64,000 nt of DNA from Pseudoscleropodium purum. Taxonomy: Eukaryota > Streptophyta > Bryopsida > Hypnales > Brachytheciaceae. Both the position numbers and the translations under genes were made by a program. Shown here in pieces: positions 1-9,900 of the stretch; position 1 is the first letter of the stretch; each line of letters starts with the position of its first letter. A model generated the notes under the pieces. It was not told the origin of the DNA and did no database searches. It worked only from the letters and a program-made list of their open reading frames with translations. The stretch spans positions 2,234,501 to 2,298,500 of the forward strand of contig OZ017799.1 of NCBI GenBank assembly GCA_963969395.1. Reading direction: 5' to 3'.

Positions 1-1029
1 CTTCACATGGAGGTAGAGAAGGTTCCCAGAGCCAACACATTGGAATGAATAAAACATCCTCCCCTTCTTGTAGAATTCCTTGAAGAGACGTTCTGGCATT
101 GTCTCCACCTCCGCCCACTCGGCTGTTGACTCCTGGAGCTCCCAGATCTTCACTCCTTCAAAGGTTTGGTCCACTCGGACAGCGCCAACGAGCAACAGAC
201 GTCCCGAGTGCTCCACCAAGTCACCGTACCACAAGAAGGCGGGCCGTGAAACTGGTACCACCCGCCACACCCCAGCTTCCATGTTGTACGCAAGGAGGGC
301 ATCCGGGGGACCAGAAGTCATGCAATAGAATTGTCCGTTACAGAATGCAGTTCTGGCAAACGACATTTTGCGAGGAAGGCTTCCCATCACAGTCCATCTG
401 TTGGAACGCGAATCGTATACTTCGGTCAGAGCACCCGACTCATAACTGCCGACAGCAATGATTTTGTAGCTGCGAAGGACGGGGTCAACATAAATGCCAA
501 TGACGGGGTCAATGCGGTCTTCTTGCCATGGAGGTAAGGCCCTCCATGACTTCAATAGGGGGTTGCAAACAGAGAGAACTTGATCTCCATCTAGATATGC
601 TCGGATACACAGGAGCCCCCCTGAAGCTGCTGTTGGGTACATATAATCCGGAGGAAGAAAACTCAGAGGCACTTTGTGCCATTTGTCAAAAGCAGGGTCA
701 TACGCATGTGACCAGTTTCTGCACCTTCGGTAAGAAAGGGTGAACAACCAAGCTTCTCGGGGATGCACTTGCATCCGTATCTCAGAGAAACTTGGTGCAA
801 AATGACTGGCATGCCACCTCTTGGACACTGTCCGCGATCTAAAGTATGATGAGACCGGCAGATAGGCTTGGATCCGATCCACGACCTCTTCAGGAAGTTC
901 AGGTACAACCATTCTTGAATTCCCATTTCGCCGCCGATCACGTATTCGTGTATCATACATGTAGGCCGCTAGACCTAGCCCGACAGGACCCCCTACAATC
1001 CACGTGGTGGTGCTTCCAATGTTGCCCAT
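1..1029 (-). CDS. F-box/kelch-type protein, 3' end outside window
   Basis: One uninterrupted exon of 343 codons runs off the left edge without a stop, so the C-terminus is missing. The F-box lies at about residues 42-85 (VPELPEEVVDRIQAYLP, then SRTVSKRW). It is followed by a beta-propeller-like region with kelch-type strands, for example LTEVYDSRSNRWTVMGSLP and ALLAYNMEAGVWRVVPV. The pattern is that of the plant UFO/At5g15710-like F-box group, which acts as the substrate adaptor of SCF ubiquitin ligases; no substrate can be inferred. The ATG at 1029 is the first in frame after a stop. It gives MGNIGSTTTW, followed by a glycine/alanine-rich hydrophobic stretch up to about residue 23 and a basic patch (RIRDRRR), which is unusual for the family. 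A later ATG (MVVPELPEE, about residue 40) would give an ordinary F-box N-terminus, so the true start is not settled. The family assignment is firm. Confidence 0.88.
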   Translation of the reverse strand, partial: MGNIGSTTTWIVGGPVGLGLAAYMYDTRIRDRRRNGNSRMVVPELPEEVVDRIQAYLPVSSYFRSRTVSKRWHASHFAPSFSEIRMQVHPREAWLFTLSYRRCRNWSHAYDPAFDKWHKVPLSFLPPDYMYPTAASGGLLCIRAYLDGDQVLSVCNPLLKSWRALPPWQEDRIDPVIGIYVDPVLRSYKIIAVGSYESGALTEVYDSRSNRWTVMGSLPRKMSFARTAFCNGQFYCMTSGPPDALLAYNMEAGVWRVVPVSRPAFLWYGDLVEHSGRLLLVGAVRVDQTFEGVKIWELQESTAEWAEVETMPERLFKEFYKKGRMFYSFQCVGSGNLLYLHVK

Positions 1030-2402
1030 TACTACTGCTTTCTTTTGTGCAACTCTTGGCCATGAAAATGCAGTGGTTTCACGATGTTGTCTTCAACTAA
1101 TTTCTGTCAACACCATCTGAAAAATGCGGTCCTCTCATTTTATCTTATCATCATGAATTGTCTGGGCTTCAAATCTAACCTTACTGAAGGGCTTCGGGCT
1201 GTGATGTGGAGCTGGTGGAAATCTGTAGTTGGTGCAATCAGGTGCAGCTCTTGGTGATTACAAGGATAGGCGCTTACACATAACTTCAACGCATTTCAAG
1301 GATTTTCGAAGAAGATAACCGTTGCTCATAACGTAAATTTCGATCGTGACCTTATGATTCAATCATGCCTTCTGAATTTACATGGAATCATCATTTCTCA
1401 TCCGGGAGTCCTGTTTTTCATTGTGTGGCAATCTTGCAATCGAGAATTTTGCGTCGTAAAGTAGGGTAGGGACTGTCACTTTTTTCGGCATTCTTCTCAA
1501 GCTCGTGAGTGTTTCATCAACCTGAATCTTTGGTACACTGAAGTTCTCAAGTCACCAAATGTGGTGAAATGGCATCTTTATTAGCTGTGAGAGTATTTTA
1601 TTGATTTGAAACCTTATTGTCTTCATCCCTTGCTCCTCAGGATCCTTGAAATCATTTGATATTGCAACCCAAAGTAGCGAATTGGAACTTTTGGAAACTG
1701 GTCATATTTTCGAATTTGCTGAACAGAGTGCCATATGTTCCTTTGTGCAAATCCACCGTCAGCAGCTCACGTGTTTTTTTTGGTCTCCTCTTCAACGGAT
1801 CTGCATATATTGCAAATGAAAGCATAATGCTAGCAAACTAATTTGAACACCCCTCCCTCCCTCCCTTGTGAATTTGATGCCATGATATGTTGGCCGGATC
1901 CAAGCTTACTAAATCTTATAACTTAGTGTCTGTATGACATCAGATGCAGGAGTATCATCACCTTAGTTACTCCAATTTCACCATACTGGACTCAAGTGCT
2001 CCTCCAAGCTTCGCACTTTCTGAAGGAGCGTACCTGCCCCGAGTTTCTTCGGTTACGGATACAACCATGTTTAGGGTTTGAGTATTTCATGAGCTTCATT
2101 TTAATGGGTTATTGTATGGACGTATCGTGCTTGGACAGGGAAGGTCACAGGAGAGAGAAGATCCAAAAGGGTGTGCCACCTCAAACTCTCACCTCTAGAA
2201 TCTTGCCACATCATGTGCTCAATAGCCACCGTTTACTCACAATTATGGAGTACGTTCTCCTCGAGTCAATCCCATTTTACGTACTGTAATGCCTGGTCTT
2301 ACTCAATGAACTGCAATCTCCACTATTTTCAATTTCATCACATTAACTTCTTAGTTTGAAGAGTTTCAAAACAATTTTGGGTTTAGCTACCGAACTCGGG
2401 GG
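1030..2402. other. intergenic, no gene seen
   Basis: Upstream flank of the F-box gene. Open frames are short, lack splice-consistent partners and show no recognisable domain. It presumably holds the promoter and 5' UTR of the minus-strand gene, but I see no element I can name. Confidence 0.5.
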
Positions 2403-2736
2403 GTGTAAGGACCGGAACTGACTCATGCAATTGCCCACCCTATTCAAATGTACACAGCTTTTACATGTAACTATTTCATAGCCTTCAGCGATGTGCAAAC
2501 ATTGTACATTTTAGGGGGTGGGCGATTTTAGAGCCTTATGCCACTTCAACTTCAAAATTTCATAACTAATTTCAGAAAGCTCCAAAAAAATATGAAACAA
2601 CTTGGATTAGATGCCAATTCCTCTTGTCTTTCAAGGAAAATTTACTGAAAAATATTTCAAGACGTTTCACCTCTCCAAAATTTAGTTTCAGCTCTTAGGT
2701 GGGCGATTTCTGAACCTGGTACCTTATGTAAGTAGT
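2403..2736. repeat. foldback/MITE-like element, left copy
   Basis: About 310 bp here is the reverse complement, with scattered mismatches, of 3205-3550. The best-matching block contains AAAGCTCC followed by an A-run and ATATGAAAC, then GATGCCAATT and CTTTCAAGGAAAATTT. It ends near 2730 with a CCTGGTACCTTA-like sequence, resembling the terminus of the right copy. No protein is encoded, so it is likely a non-autonomous element. Confidence 0.7.
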
Positions 2737-3204
2737 AAAGCTCTCACTGGCAGAAGGCTGCGTTACATTTAATTTTTCTTTTTCATTGCAAGTCTGATAG
2801 TCCTTTTTGTAACATTTTCAGTAACTTGTGAGTTCCATTCTCTGCTTATTGCAGCAAAGAATCATTGACGAAATTCTTTAGGTTCTGAGAATGAGTTGTG
2901 TGGCGCAGTGACTGGTTCCTCAACTGTCTCTACAGTTGAGAAAGTAAGGCTAAGCTTCTACTCCAACAAGGACATCCCAAGGCCTTGTAAGTTAGGCGCT
3001 CATGAGCTCGTCCTTTGAAAGCATGTGCTCCAGTCGGTCTCTCCCGATTCGTCTGGATACAGTCACTCTGTTGCAGTGCTGCACTGGCTCCTGCATTATA
3101 TTTTGCTCTCTTGGCAGACAGCCTAATGCGGCCAAAAATGGAACGCTTCTCCAGAAATAGCCAGTGCCAGATACCTTAGCTGCCCTGGGGTATTTTAAAA
3201 GGAA
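2737..3204. other. unique spacer between two inverted repeat copies
   Basis: About 470 bp lies between the inverted copies. It includes a short minus-strand open frame with no recognisable domain. No gene is called. Confidence 0.4.
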
Positions 3205-3550
3205 TAGAAATTTAGTAAGGTAGGAGGTCCATAAACCGACCATTTAAGAGCTGGAACTGATTTTTGGGAAGGGGAAACTTCCTCAAATATTTTTCAGAAA
3301 ATTTTCCTTGAAAGACAAGTACAATTGGCATCTAACCCAAGTCGTTTCATATTTTTTGGAGCTTTGTGGAATTAGTTATGAAAGTTTGAAGCTGAAGTGA
3401 TATTGGGCTCTAAAGGCGTCCACCTCCTAAACTGTACACTATTTGTACATGGCTGAAGGCTACACAAAAGCAACATGTACGTGCGGTGTACATTTAAGAA
3501 GGTGGATGCTTTGTAGAACCTATGCACATTTAGAACCTCCTACCTTAGGT
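3205..3550. repeat. foldback/MITE-like element, right copy
   Basis: Inverted partner of 2403-2736. This copy has clear terminal inverted repeats of its own: TAAGGTAGGAGGTCC near 3214 and GAACCTCCTACCTTA near 3532-3546. A further diverged copy ends with GACCTCCTACCTTAG at about 26170-26184, and an internal fragment lies at about 21610-21725, so this is a dispersed family. Confidence 0.7.
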
Positions 3551-5194
3551 CTCTGTTGCTCTCCATGCTTACCAGTGATGACAAATTGAAGATTTTGAAA
3601 ATTTTTGACATGTTGAAATTTCAAAATTTTCAATAATTATTCTTGAGAGCTCCAAATCATGTAAATTGTAAACTTTGGAATTTGGAATTTGTCAATGTAT
3701 AATTTGAAAATTTATTATTATTATTATTATTAGATTTGTGAGTTTGTGAATTTCTATTATTTTTTTTGTGTTGAAAGAACAAATTGGTTGGCAAGGTGTA
3801 GTGGCTTATTGTTTTTTCTTTTGCAAATAGTTTATTTAGTCAATTATTTACATACTAAATGAATGGCAAAGAGAAATTATTATGTATTATAAGAGTTATT
3901 TTTCAAGACTAATTTTTTTGTTATGATACCAACATTTTAAAAGAAGAAGAAATCTAATGTATTATTGTCTTTGTAATCATGATAGTGGAGTTAATAATTG
4001 AGATTTATATATAATTTTCATTATAATCTTATTCATTAACTTCAACATTCCAATGATTTTGTTTAGAATCTATTGAATAACATAGGTTGGTATATTTTTA
4101 GACTAACCATTTTTGTTTGATTACTTGTTAGTATTTAGTTTTGAGTTGAATTGCTCACTTCAAGTTTATATGATAATTTGAATGTTAAAAGTTTTTTATC
4201 AAGAAAATTTCCTAATTATTGTAAAGATTTTCTTAAAATTTTTCAATACTACAATGCATCACTAAAATAACAACCACAACCACAAGGGAGAAATACCAAG
4301 ATAATAAAATAAAAAATTGAAATCTATCAATGCACTTATCAAACTAAATTTACAAATATCAATGAATTTGGGGCAAATATAGCTTTTCTACTTGTACAAA
4401 ACAATTGTTTCATACTTATATGATTTTTTTTCTATACTCAATCTTCAAGATAGTTCAATGGAAGAGATTTAACACTATATATTATTATCTTTTTGTGAAT
4501 TTTCTCTCAATAAACAACACCACATCCTACATTTCCAAAAATCCCAATGGACACAAGTATACTTGGAAGCAAAGATAAGTAGTTGCAAAGAGCAAGTATG
4601 TAGTTTAGGAGTCATTTAGAAGTTGAAAAAGATGTCTTGAAGTCAACATGGGGGACCCTTGGGAGACCCTAAATGATCAAATTCTTCATATACTGCAATA
4701 CTAAACCAAAGAGTTGGAGTTATTTCTCTCTCATGGAGGCTCAAGTCTTATCCTTAGATCTTTGCATAGGAAACATGATGAATTATAGACTCTTCAGTCA
4801 CATTGATCCATGAAATCGGATTGGAATCCTTTCTCTTTTGTTTTAAAAGTTACAATCATTGAACATGAAGGGATTACAAAAAATAAATTAAAAAGCCCTC
4901 CAGAGGGTCGGTCGGTGTTTCTCTTGATTGACTCTGTTCAGCTCAGCTGTCACTCCCCCCTCCGTAATGCCGCTAGCTATGGCGATCGTCTTGCCGAATA
5001 ACGACCTCGTGAGCTAGATCACCGCCAGTACATTCCATTTTTGCTACACGCAGGGGATCACTGGGACAGGCGATATCCAAGGGATCCGACGCTTCTGCGA
5101 GGATCTCGAATCTTGCAAGGCAGCTTGTGTGCAGATTTGGAGTTAACGTTTGGTGGGTTGCGACGAAGCGTTGTGCTGTTGGGGGCGAGATCGA
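3551..5194. other. AT-rich intergenic sequence with an ATT microsatellite
   Basis: The sequence is strongly AT-rich, with an (ATT)n tract at about 3711-3732. No coding signal is seen. The GC content rises from about 4880, probably entering the promoter and 5' leader of the gene starting at 5688. Confidence 0.5.
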
Positions 5195-5470
5195 TCGAGG
5201 AGTTTCAAGGTTTTTTGATTTTTTGATCTTTTAGGTTTAGATTGTGTGCAGCTTCTTTCACGAGTGTTGGCATTGGATTCCCCGAGGAGTTGGAGTTTTT
5301 CGCGATTTTGTGATTTTCGTAGGTTTACATTGTGTGCAGCTTCTTTCACGAGTGTTGTTGGCATTGAATTTCACCGAGGAGTTGAAGTTTTTTGTGATTT
5401 TGTGATTTTCCTAGGCTTACATAGAGTGCAGCTTTCAGAGTTGGCATTGGATTTCTCGGGGAGTGAGTGT
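5195..5470 (+). repeat. roughly 90-bp tandem repeats in the 5' leader region
   Basis: Three full units and a partial one, period about 90-92 bp. Landmarks are TAGGTTTAGATTGTGTGCAG at about 5232, TAGGTTTACATTGTGTGCAG at about 5320 and TAGGCTTACATAGAGTGCAG at about 5412. Each is followed by TTCTTTCACGAG, GTTGGCATTG and GAGGAGTTGGAG-type blocks. They lie 220-490 bp upstream of the CWH43-like start codon, so they are either transcribed leader or core promoter. Confidence 0.8.
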
Positions 5471-5537
5471 GGCATCGGTTTGCGTGTGTATTTAGGTTGA
5501 TGTGGCGCATGGCGAGGAAGAAATTGGATAGGAGACG

Positions 5538-5600
5538 ATGATGATGAGTGACGGGCCTGCGGTGGCGCGGCCGGAGGACCCCAGCTGCAAACGCATGTAA
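5538..5600 (+). promoter_or_regulatory. possible upstream ORF (20 aa)
   Basis: Three consecutive ATGs (5538, 5541, 5544) open a short frame beginning MMMSDGPAVA and ending in TAA at 5598-5600, 87 bp before the main ATG. If this region is in the mRNA leader, the frame could lower initiation at 5688. That it is transcribed is inferred, not shown. Confidence 0.35.
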
Positions 5601-5687
5601 TGTCGAAATGGGAAGCATTTGGTTTCGGGATGGGGATTTTTTTTTGATGGAATGCATAGAGTGTTGTTAGGAATTTGAGATGTAAAA

Positions 5688-8600
5688 ATGGCTTATGTAA
5701 CGGCGCCTGTAGCATGCTGCAGGGTGAAGTGGCCAGCAGGGGCAACGCGTCGCTGGGAGTGGGTGGCCGCCGTGCAGCCCGCCGTCCAGCTCTGGGGGGA
5801 GGCTTACGTCGGTCTCGTCTACTGGACAGGTCTCGTGGAGTTTTTCCGCAACCTCTACTGGTTCCAGCTCCAAAACGGTGGACTCTCCAAGGAAATTTTC
5901 CTCGTGGCGTATCTGTTTTCCCCTCCTCTGGTTCTTGCGCATCCCGTGTTGCGATCTTACGTGCAGGGTCACATTTGGTCGCGCCCACTCCTCCTACTCT
6001 GCGGGCTTGTAGGAATCGCAGGCCAGTTCCTCTGGAGCCCCCTCATGCGTCTCGCATTCTCCGGCACCACAGTTGGCATCCTCGGCATTTACGTGATCGA
6101 TAGCCTCTGGGCTGTTTCCCGAGCTCGTCGTCGTCGCGCCTCTTTTGGCATGATCGGCGGCATTCTGCTCCTGCAAGTCTTGCGCTGGGTGAATTTGGGA
6201 GTAAACCCTTTGTTGTCGCGATGGTGGAGTTTCCTTCTCCTGGGCATCATCCCCGGGGTAGGCACCGCGCTTCTGCTGCTCACAGAAGATGTGTCCCAGC
6301 TCGAAGCTGAAGCTTATGAGGATCACCCCATGGAATCTCTCGACTCTGGCTCCGACGACGATTACACCGACGATAGAGAAGGAATCTCGCTTCTCCCCAT
6401 CAAAAGCGAGCAGCAACACAACGAAGTCGTGGATTTCGAGAGCCGCTTGCCGAAGGAGCTTCGCGCTCTTCGCATTCACGAGCATGACACGAATCCCGAC
6501 GATAATTCCTCACCACGAAGATCCTCACGACGAGCGTCACCACGAGGCTCCCCGCGTCCTATCGATCGCGGCGGGTTACGCGACATGATTAGTAACAGTA
6601 TGATTGGTACCAACAGTCCTGGCCGACTTGGGATAAACCCTAAACACGGGATCAGTCATCACCATGTGGTGATCGACGATGGCGAGGACGTCCGCCATTG
6701 GAAAGAAGGAGAAGAGGTTCCCTGGCAACCCAGCTGCGACACGGACAGCGACGTGGACGACGAGACTTTTCGTCCGCGGCGCTGGAAGTTCAAAGCTTCC
6801 GTCGCGTGGCGTACTCTCCAGATGGGCATTGGCAGCGGCTGTCTCTGGTTCCTCACTCACTGGCTCTTCACTGCACCCACGACTGTCGCGCGCTGGCTCG
6901 GCCTTTCCGTCACATGGGGAGGCCCTCTCGCGATCGTCTCTCTTGGCCTTGGCATGGCCCTCGCCGCGGAAGCTGCGAGGTCGATTTGGTTGAAGCGCGT
7001 GCACGGGTTGTTAGCTTGGTTAATTGCGCTTCTGGGTGCACTCCTGATGATGTTAGGGACGACGCCGTTGGCAACCATTGGCGCCGTGTTGCTGGTGTTG
7101 ATGTTGCCGTCGATGTGGGTGATGATGGCGAGGAATATTGTGGGCGTGTACCCTGGTGTGGGATTGGGGTTGAGCTCGGGGGTGTACTTGGGTTTGGTGG
7201 TGTGGAGTACTGCGCTGGTGGCGTATGAAAATGTGCCGGGGGCAATGGGGGTGCGTGGGACGCGAGGGGTGTTGCTGGGTTGCGCGGTGGCGGGAGTTGG
7301 ACTGGGGCTTGGAAGAGGACCGGAGGTGACGAACTCGGAGCGAAGGGCGTGTGGGGCGAGGTTGGGGACTGTGAGAATTTCATGGGGGAGTGGGGTGCCT
7401 GGACGGCAGGTAATCAGCGCTGCCATTTTGCTCATGCAGCCACACTTTTCATTATTCTTCACTCAATTGTTTCTAGTGACAAGACTCGACTTGCACATTG
7501 TCAGAATCTGTACACATCTGTTTGGTTAACATCAGTTGGGAACACATGCTAGGAGAAGGATGCCCCTCCCCGCCCGAGGCGGTATCATTAGAGAGGATTG
7601 AGTGTGGTCACGTTTGCGTTATTTATGGTTTTCTGAAGTGGGAAGAACGTGAGGCACGCGGATTCTTTTGGTCTTGAGCGTTTGCAATCACGGGCGTGGC
7701 TCACGTTGGAATCATTTCTTTCTTTCGTCTGGTCGGTATGATTGCAATTGGACTCATTGATAGTGAATGCATGCTCGGCAATGGAACGAATTACTTCAAA
7801 TAGGGGTTAGTTCGTCAATGTTTAGTGCTTCAAGGTTTGCAAATTGTAATGTTAAGTATGGAGATGCTAAGAGAGAATTGATTGATCTGCGCAGGCACTT
7901 GGGTGTTTGATGGTTGTGGTCGGAGTGATCGTGGTCATTGGCTTGAGCTTGCGTTTGCACCCTGGACCGTCCTGGAGAGGCGTCAGTCCTGACCTTCGGG
8001 TGCTCAACTTCAACATACAGCAAGGATTCAGCAGGAGTGGCAGCGTGAATTACTACTCGATCTATAACATGCTTGACGCTGAGCGACCTCACATTACCAC
8101 GTTTGCCCCTACCTTCTCTCTGATTCTGATACAGCTCTCATTCTTCATTTTTGTTTGTACTTCAAAATACTTCAATTTCTTATTAGTGAAGCGCATTGAT
8201 GACATTGCGGAATTTGGAGTGATAGATTTTTTTGTTTTCATTTGCCAGGCTGCAGGAGACGGACACAATGCACATTATTCATGGAAATTTGGACTTGGTA
8301 AGCGAGGACTTGAACTTGTTTCCCCGTCCAGTGACGTAATAGAGTTCTCAATACAATTAGACTGTTTCTGGAACTTTTAGACAACACCATAGAGAGATTC
8401 TTCCCCGTGAGTCTTACGTAGGTCTTCCTATGGTCGCAGTGATCTCATGGAGGCCTTTGCATGATACATGGAGAGGCCTCTGTATAATAATTATGCCCAT
8501 TAGGAGACCTCCACTTGAAACTTGAAGAGAATGTTCTCATTGATGCTGTCTAGAAGTAATTGAAACAGTCTAATTTTAATGAACCCTGTTACTTCTTTGT

Positions 8601-9232
8601 TAGTTTGATATATCTTTTCAACTTTGTCATGAGCTTCAGATGAATCCTCGAGATGGGTGAATTAATTGTGTCCTAATTCCGTGGTTTCATTGATCTGCAT
8701 GCAGATTGATTTTTGGGCAACGAAGCTAAAATTGTACAGCTGGTATGCTCCGGCGACGAAAGCAGATACGTGGGGATGTGCAATACTGTCAACGCAGAGA
8801 CTGTTCCATGGGCAATCACGTGTGCTTCCATCTCCACATGGAGAGAACGCATGCTTTCAACAAGCAGAGTTCGATTTCCGGGGGAAACGCGTGCAAGTGA
8901 TGAATACGCATTTTGGAGTACTGGATTCTGATATTCAACTGCAAGCAGCAGCCATTGCAAGCGCAGTGAATCTGACGAAACCGTTGCTACTGTCAGGGGA
9001 TTTTAACATGGCGCCTCTGTCACAGGCCTATAATACCACTGTGGCTTCTGGAGTTTTGGACAGCCGGGTGGCGCAGATTGGACCTTGGAAGGGTCCTGGA
9101 GATCGAGACCCGGGGGCTGGCCTGCTGTTCTCTTCACCAGCATTGAAATGTCTGTCATGGAAGGAGCCCCACTATGACCAGGCCATGACATCTGACGGGT
9201 ATCCAATTGTGGCTGCATTTGACTTCGTATAG
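5688..9232 (+). CDS. CWH43/PGAP2IP-like multi-pass membrane protein with C-terminal EEP domain
   Basis: Four exons fit in frame: 5688-7409, 7895-8100, 8249-8297, 8705-9232, giving 834 aa. About eleven or twelve hydrophobic segments fill residues 50-600, interrupted by an acidic, Ser/Arg/His-rich loop at about 200-350. The C-terminal part (from about 609) is an endonuclease/exonuclease/phosphatase fold: RVLNFNIQQG with Asn at about 614, LQETD with Glu at about 646, VMNTHFG, SGDFNM, and a terminal TSDGYPIVA. The NIQQG plus QETD signature after many membrane spans is typical of yeast Cwh43 and animal PGAP2IP, which act in lipid remodelling of GPI anchors at ER/Golgi membranes. The function here is by homology. 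The canonical SDH histidine reads SDG. Exon 1 changes from C-ending to G/T-rich codons near 6990. Intron 3 carries a MITE-like element. The 613-codon open frame continuing past 7409 is intron read-through. Confidence 0.87.
7238..7269 (+). promoter_or_regulatory. coding-strand G-quadruplex motif
   Basis: Four G-runs at 7238-7242, 7247-7251, 7257-7259 and 7266-7269 are separated by loops of 4, 5 and 6 nt. This satisfies the common G3+N1-7 definition. It is on the sense strand inside exon 1 of the CWH43-like gene, so it would also be present in the mRNA. Confidence 0.65.
8344..8583. mobile_element. intronic MITE-like element, copy A
   Basis: Lies in intron 3 of the CWH43-like gene. The left end contains CAATTAGACTGTTTCTGGAA with TTTTAGACA just after it, and the right end is the inverted match, GAAACAGTCTAATTTTAATG. 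It has about 240 bp and no coding capacity. Related copies lie at 14186-14403, 18718-18973, 34514-34812 and 37013-37303. Confidence 0.75.
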
Positions 9233-9900
9233 CAGCAAGTTTCTGCAGGGAACTGGTCCTGCTGTCCTGTGCAATGGACTTTACAGTGCGCCTATTCTGC
9301 TCTAAGCCAGTGCATTCCAGTGCTGTTCCAGGCAGGAAGATCACGGTGCCGTTCCGCCGCAGGACTGATTTTTTTCTTGGATCATGCTTTCCATGTCTAG
9401 TTACCCCCGCAAGTCTCGAAGAGCACTTTTTTTTTTGGTTTTCAGTCGGTGAATTTTTGGTCATGTTGTACCGTAAAACTGAGAGGTCAGATTGAATCTG
9501 AGTTTGCATTGAAGGAATTCGGGACTGCACTCGGGAGTGTTAGGATGTAGCCATTTCTCAACTCTAGTGTACAGTGCTAATCTGTATTGCTTTCTAGGAC
9601 TTGAAGAAAAAGTTGAAAGGAAGGGTTTTGTAATATCATTTAATTCCTTCAGAGTAGGTGCTTTTTGTCGCTGCCGAGGATTGAAGGCAGATTTTCTTTC
9701 CATTTTTGTGTGAGGAAGTACGAAGAAGATCAGGGTCGGGATTATCATCTTTCTTTGATGATGTCGCCAGTTTCAATAAACAATGCAGTCCTTTTGGACA
9801 AGTGTGATTTATGTGCTGACGAGCACCTGGTTCTAAAAGCATCTGCAGCAGTGTAACTAATGCTCTCACATCTCCAACTTTTGGATGAAAAGTGTGCAAT
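9233..9900 (+). other. probable 3' UTR and flank of the CWH43-like gene
   Basis: The base composition stays intermediate after the stop at 9230-9232 and then falls to AT-rich spacer. No separate gene is seen. The open frames here are short and lack domains. Confidence 0.4.

Noticed and set aside
5371..5988. Minus-strand open frame of about 200 codons opposite the CWH43-like leader and exon 1
   Set aside because: Shadow of GC-rich coding and repeat sequence on the other strand; low-complexity Pro/Arg/Ser translation with no domain.
6857..7462. Minus-strand open frames of up to 201 codons
   Set aside because: Antisense of the G-rich part of exon 1; the Pro/Thr-rich composition is explained by the sense-strand G bias.
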